Positions 6,028-8,825 of a stretch of DNA of 8,825 nucleotides are shown in pieces. The notes under the pieces were generated by a model. The model was not told the DNA's origin. It saw only the letters and a program-made list of their open reading frames with translations, and searched no databases. Every line of letters begins with the position of its first letter. Position 1 is the first letter of the stretch. The stretch lies in NCBI GenBank assembly GCA_964558275.1, contig CAZLDH010000120.1, positions 1 to 8,825 on the forward strand, written 5' to 3'. This DNA comes from FW021-bin31 sp964558275 (lineage in GTDB: Bacteria > Bacteroidota > Bacteroidia > Chitinophagales > Chitinophagaceae). Made by a program: the position numbers and the translations under genes.

Positions 6028-7125
6028 ATGAACAACAAGACAAAAAGTTGCGCTTTACTCTTACTCCTATTTATTCTGGCAGGACTCTCTGCTTGTCGAA
6101 AAGATGATACACCTACGCCGGGAGATAAACTACCAAATCAAACAGAACAAGGACTTTATCTACTTTGCCAAGGTACCTTTGGAAGTTCTAATGCTGCCAT
6201 TGACTATTATGATTTCGAAAAAGATTCTATGTATCTCAATGTGTTCAATAAAGCGAACCCGGAGATAGTAAAAGGCTTAGGAGATGTAGGAAATGATCTG
6301 GGAATATATGGTTCGAAAATGTACATCATAGTAAATAATTCCAATAAAATAGAAATAGTCAATGCACATTCTGTAAAAAGAATCAAGAAAATAGATTTTC
6401 CTCAAGGCAGATACATCACTTTTTATGACGGGAAAGCCTACGCCACTTCTTCTAAAGGATATGTTGCCATTATAGATACCGCATCTTTAGCCATTATAGA
6501 TACCATACAGGTAGGAAGTAATCCCGAACAACTGGCTGTCGCCAATCAAAAATTATATGTAGCCAATTCCGGCGGGTTTAATTTTCCTCATTACGACAGT
6601 ACTTTATCCGTTATTGACCTACAAACTAATGAAGAAATCAAAAAAATAGATGTCGGTATAAACCTGACAAATGTAGTAGCCAACGAAGCAGGTGCTTTAT
6701 ACGCTATTTCTAAAGGTAACTATGGCAGCATTGCTTCCAATATATACAGCATAGACACAAAGGCTGACACGGTAGTAAAGGCGTTTAATATACCCGCTAC
6801 TAACATGACCATCTACAAAAATAAACTTTATGTATATCAGTATGCATTCAATTACAGCACGAATGAAAGCACCAAAGGATATTCTCTAATTAATACACAA
6901 ACGAATGAAGTCATCAATCAACATTTTCTGTCGAAAGATGCAGCGCAACAAATACAAATTCCTTTTGGGATCAATATTCAACCTAACAATGAGCATATCT
7001 ATATCTCCGCAGCCAAGGATTACACTTCTCCGGGAAATTTATATCATCTTGATCAGGATGGAAATTTAATTTGGAAAGTAAAAACAGACGTTAACCCCTC
7101 AAAAGTCGTTTTTCTATTTCAATAA
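6028..7125 (+). CDS. btuG: BtuG-like surface lipoprotein, YncE/DUF5074-type beta-propeller
   Basis: The 365-residue protein has a type II signal peptide with lipobox LSAC (Cys23). RKDD follows the cysteine and resembles the acidic lipoprotein export signal that sends Bacteroidota lipoproteins to the cell surface. The rest is beta-propeller, with blade-like repeats such as KMYIIVNNSNKIEIVNAHSV, YVAIIDTASLAIIDTIQVGS, QKLYVANSG, STLSVIDLQTNEEIKKIDV and NIYSIDTKADTVVKAF. In Bacteroides, BtuG is a surface propeller lipoprotein that binds B12 very tightly and caps BtuB. The fold, lipidation and position right behind btuB under a cobalamin riboswitch all fit that role here. The gene starts 21 bases after the btuB stop, so the two are almost certainly co-transcribed, and a strong terminator lies 36 bases after it. 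The assignment rests on context and fold, since binding residues cannot be verified by eye. Confidence 0.82.
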   Translation: MNNKTKSCALLLLLFILAGLSACRKDDTPTPGDKLPNQTEQGLYLLCQGTFGSSNAAIDYYDFEKDSMYLNVFNKANPEIVKGLGDVGNDLGIYGSKMYIIVNNSNKIEIVNAHSVKRIKKIDFPQGRYITFYDGKAYATSSKGYVAIIDTASLAIIDTIQVGSNPEQLAVANQKLYVANSGGFNFPHYDSTLSVIDLQTNEEIKKIDVGINLTNVVANEAGALYAISKGNYGSIASNIYSIDTKADTVVKAFNIPATNMTIYKNKLYVYQYAFNYSTNESTKGYSLINTQTNEVINQHFLSKDAAQQIQIPFGINIQPNNEHIYISAAKDYTSPGNLYHLDQDGNLIWKVKTDVNPSKVVFLFQ

Positions 7126-7160
7126 TATTGCATTTTTCTTTTCAAGAATCTTACATAAAA

Positions 7161-7188
7161 GGGCTACCCCAAAACGGTAGCTCTTTTT
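7161..7188 (+). terminator. Bidirectional intrinsic terminator between btuG and cvpA
   Basis: GGGCTACC (7161-7168) pairs with GGTAGCTC (7176-7183) in an 8-bp stem with one G-T wobble and a 7-base loop, followed by TTTTT (7184-7188). On the other strand the same stem is followed by four T (complement of 7157-7160). It therefore serves both convergent genes, lying 36 bases beyond the btuG stop and 11 bases beyond the cvpA stop. It sets the end of the btuBG operon. Confidence 0.9.
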
Positions 7189-7198
7189 ATAATCCTGA

Positions 7199-7732
7199 TT
7201 AATCTACAGGAGAAATATTGCCAAAAAAGACCTTTAACTGATGAAAAGTGTCCTTAAACCAGGGAATCCAACCCAAAATATCATCAATAGCCTGAGGGCC
7301 TAATTGGGCAATACGATCAAATACTATAGAACTTTTTTTTGCACTGTATGGAATGAGTTCAATTTGATCTGCAACCCATAGGATTACACTAAAAATAATA
7401 GCATAAGCAAAAATATAAAACAGAATGCCAACAATTCTATTTAACCAACCTAACATCACTATTTTTAACATGCTTTGTAAAAGTTTAGCCAATAACTTCA
7501 CCACAAAGGCTACCCCTATAAAAATAGCAACAAAAGCAGCTATAGGCCAAAGCACACTAGGGCTTCCGGTCTGAGTCTCAAAATAAGTTCCTACTTCTGT
7601 GGATAGACGAATGGCCGCCGCCAAACCAACAATCAACGCAATAAGAGAAAAGATGCCTACAATAAAGCCTTTAGACCAACCTTTCACGATTGCAAGTATC
7701 ATCATTATTAAAAAAAGAATATCTATAACCAT
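7199..7732 (-). CDS. cvpA: CvpA family membrane protein
   Basis: The 177-residue inner-membrane protein has the CvpA family size and pattern. Two closely spaced N-terminal hydrophobic segments (about 2-15 and 22-41) are joined by KGWSKGF, with family-typical KGFIVGIFSLIALIVGLAAA. A third segment (about 62-85) is followed by the basic amphipathic linker KLLAKLLQSMLK, and a fourth (about 100-120) is preceded by GWLNRIVGILFY, matching the conserved LNR-GG region. The soluble tail (about 125-177) carries a DDILGWIPWF stretch. CvpA was named for a role in colicin V production in E. coli and has been tied to membrane stress and purine-related phenotypes; its biochemical function is not settled. Here it is a single gene that converges on btuG and diverges from the gene at 7903. 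The start at 7732 puts the first segment at the N terminus. No strong promoter box was found; TACCTTCA on the minus strand, about 28 bases upstream, is a poor match. Confidence 0.85.
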   Translation of the reverse strand: MVIDILFLIMMILAIVKGWSKGFIVGIFSLIALIVGLAAAIRLSTEVGTYFETQTGSPSVLWPIAAFVAIFIGVAFVVKLLAKLLQSMLKIVMLGWLNRIVGILFYIFAYAIIFSVILWVADQIELIPYSAKKSSIVFDRIAQLGPQAIDDILGWIPWFKDTFHQLKVFFGNISPVD

Positions 7733-7809
7733 CTGTAATAACCTATTATTCTATTGCAGATGAAGGTAAGCTTTTTCTTGAAAAAAGGGAATCATCACCT
7801 CCATTTGCA

Positions 7810-7817
7810 TACTTTTG
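7810..7817 (+). promoter_or_regulatory. Promoter -7 box TACTTTTG (distal) of the gene at 7903
   Basis: TACTTTTG matches TAnnTTTG and continues with CA, as the regulator's promoter box does. It would give a leader of roughly 80 bases holding a short AT hairpin, CAAAAATT-AAA-AATTTTTG (7825-7843). No -33 box is seen at standard spacing; TTG at 7778-7780 is too far away. Confidence 0.45.
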
Positions 7818-7884
7818 CAGGCTTCAAAAATTAAAAATTTTTGTGAAATTAAAAACAAAATTTTTTCTCATCTTTGAAATATAG

Positions 7885-7892
7885 TACGTTTG
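7885..7892 (+). promoter_or_regulatory. Promoter -7 box TACGTTTG (proximal) of the gene at 7903
   Basis: TACGTTTG also matches TAnnTTTG in full. Transcription would begin about 7896-7899, only about five bases before ATG at 7903, so the message would be nearly leaderless. It competes with the distal box at 7810 as the real promoter; both may be used. Confidence 0.4.
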
Positions 7893-7902
7893 ACCGACGA
7901 AG

Positions 7903-8661
7903 ATGAAATATACTTTACAATATACACTAATATTATTCTCTATTTACTTGTTTCTTCCGCAATTAGCGGTATCACAACGTAAAGTTTCTATCATAGGGAC
8001 AGTCACAGATAAAAAGAATAATAAAGCACTTACAGGCGTGAGTGTATATAACATTAATCAGGGAACAGGTACCATAACAGACAGTAGCGGTCGATATAAA
8101 ATCAAAGCAGAAAATTACAATCGTATTGTTTTTACCTACATCGGTTACGTGAGCGATACTATTAGAGTAAATGCTGTTTATAGCAATCAGAAAATCAATA
8201 TCCAGCTCAAGGAAATGAAATATAGCTTTGAACCGGTAGACATTTATGGAGAAAAGCCCAACTATCGCCGAGATTCTTTAGCGCGGAGAAAATGGTTCTC
8301 CACCCCACTAAATGAGAATAAAGTGAATGGCTGGGGCGCAGTATCTCACCCTATTAGCGCATTATTCGACGCCATCAGCGGAAAAAGAAAACGCCTTTGG
8401 AAATTTCAAAAAGCCTACAAAAAACACGAACAACGAAAATACGTACAATCCAGAGTGCAGCCTAAAAAAATTACCGAGCTTTTTCATTTGGAAGGAGATT
8501 CTTTAAATGCTTTCCTTATATGGTATAACCCAAATTATTATTTTGTTCGTAATGCATCTGATTATGAATTACTTGTAGATATTAAAAAGGCAATCAAACG
8601 CTTTCGTCAGGTTTTTATCATGAAACCAAACATGAATTATGACAATCCGAATATTAGGTAG
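7903..8661 (+). CDS. Secreted carboxypeptidase-like regulatory domain protein
   Basis: The 252-residue protein has a Sec signal peptide (about 1-25, LILFSIYLFLPQLAVSQ). A CarboxypepD_reg-like beta-sandwich domain follows at about 29-104, with the hallmark series IGTVTDKKNNKALTGVSVYN, GTGTITDSSGRYKI and FTYIGYVSDTIRV. The C-terminal part (about 117-235) is a charged helical region with HPISALFDAISGK, then KKITELFHLEGDSLNAFLIWY and NASDYELLVDIKKA. This is the arrangement of a widespread Bacteroidota family of stand-alone regulatory-domain proteins, which are normally annotated only by domain. It is likely periplasmic or outer-membrane associated. Unlike in SusC-type receptors, the domain is not fused to a TonB-dependent barrel. 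Family function is unknown to me. Its last codon and stop (AGG TAG, 8656-8661) form the left end of a downstream inverted-repeat element, so the C-terminal tail may have been altered by that element. Confidence 0.82.
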   Translation: MKYTLQYTLILFSIYLFLPQLAVSQRKVSIIGTVTDKKNNKALTGVSVYNINQGTGTITDSSGRYKIKAENYNRIVFTYIGYVSDTIRVNAVYSNQKINIQLKEMKYSFEPVDIYGEKPNYRRDSLARRKWFSTPLNENKVNGWGAVSHPISALFDAISGKRKRLWKFQKAYKKHEQRKYVQSRVQPKKITELFHLEGDSLNAFLIWYNPNYYFVRNASDYELLVDIKKAIKRFRQVFIMKPNMNYDNPNIR

Positions 8662-8774
8662 GTTAGATGGTTAGATGGTTAGATGGTTAGATGGTTAGAT
8701 GATTAAGATAAAATTTTTCAACAATTCAACTTAATCATCCAATCAACAATTCAACCAATCAACCCCACCTACCT
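8656..8774. repeat. 119-bp inverted-repeat element made of 8-base units
   Basis: The left arm starts AGGTAGGT (8656-8663), carries five perfect tandem copies of GGTTAGAT (8661-8700) and runs into GATGATTAAG (8698-8707). The right arm holds the exact inverse CTTAATCATC (8730-8739), then AATCAACA, ATTCAACC and AATCAACC units, and ends ACCTACCT (8767-8774), the exact inverse of the left end. Paired, each GGTTAGAT can form GGTT/AACC and GAT/ATC with one bulged A on each strand. It may act as a terminator-like hairpin or be a dispersed non-coding repeat. The octamers have no spacers, so this is not CRISPR. Confidence 0.75.
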
Positions 8775-8781
8775 TTACTTT
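8774..8781 (+). promoter_or_regulatory. Possible promoter -7 box for a gene beyond the window
   Basis: TTACTTTG matches TAnnTTTG at seven of eight positions and continues with CA, as other boxes here do. It lies directly against the right end of the octamer element. The remaining 44 bases are A-rich with GGAAAGCAGAAG at the edge and contain no start codon, consistent with a plus-strand gene starting just outside the window. Confidence 0.3.
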
Positions 8782-8825
8782 GCAAAATACAATAAAAAGA
8801 TTAATTTTAAAAGGAAAGCAGAAGT

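Noticed and set aside
7771..7787. CTTTTT/AAAAAG inverted repeat between the divergent genes
   Set aside because: It consists almost entirely of homopolymer runs, so the pairing is uninformative and no function can be claimed.
8661..8700. Tandem octamers as a CRISPR array or coding repeat
   Set aside because: Units are 8 bases and directly adjacent with no spacers, and no frame through them extends a protein because the preceding stop lies at 8659-8661.

Overview
The window looks like chromosomal DNA from a low-GC member of the Bacteroidota, probably a Chitinophagales or Sphingobacteriales type. The evidence is a lipoprotein with an acidic surface-export signal, TAnnTTTG promoter boxes in place of sigma70-type elements, a one-component regulator with periplasmic TPRs and a LuxR-like helix-turn-helix, and a stand-alone carboxypeptidase-like regulatory domain protein. 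There are no phage, transposase, CRISPR, rRNA or tRNA genes.

Layout. At 1-194 (minus) lies the signal peptide and first mature residues of a secreted protein whose body is outside the window. A 733-base AT-rich gap (195-927) follows; I see no credible gene in it, but it holds a perfect 14-bp inverted repeat and some short phased repeats. At 928-2643 (minus) is the TPR/HTH regulator, whose start is best moved 13 codons inward because a promoter box overlaps the longer reading. Divergent from it is a LysE/RhtB-type exporter (2920-3570, plus).

The best-defined system is at 3661-7188. A promoter box leads into a cobalamin riboswitch, then a BtuB-like TonB-dependent receptor (3967-6006), then a BtuG-like surface lipoprotein with a beta-propeller (6028-7125), closed by a bidirectional terminator (7161-7188). 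Together these form a B12-repressible outer-membrane uptake unit: BtuG captures the corrinoid outside the cell and BtuB imports it with TonB energy. The periplasmic and inner-membrane steps (BtuF, BtuCD) are not in the window.

Converging on the terminator is a CvpA family membrane protein (7199-7732, minus). Divergent from it is a secreted carboxypeptidase-like regulatory domain protein (7903-8661, plus). The end of that gene merges with a 119-bp inverted-repeat element built of 8-base units (8656-8774), beyond which a weak promoter box points out of the window.

Most of this is recognisable Bacteroidota biology. The items most worth a second look are the btuB start, where a normal ATG-led signal peptide is one T out of frame with the receptor; the octamer hairpin element that supplies the upstream gene's stop codon; and the alternative pairings in the riboswitch expression platform. 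I did not find a convincing wholly new system.
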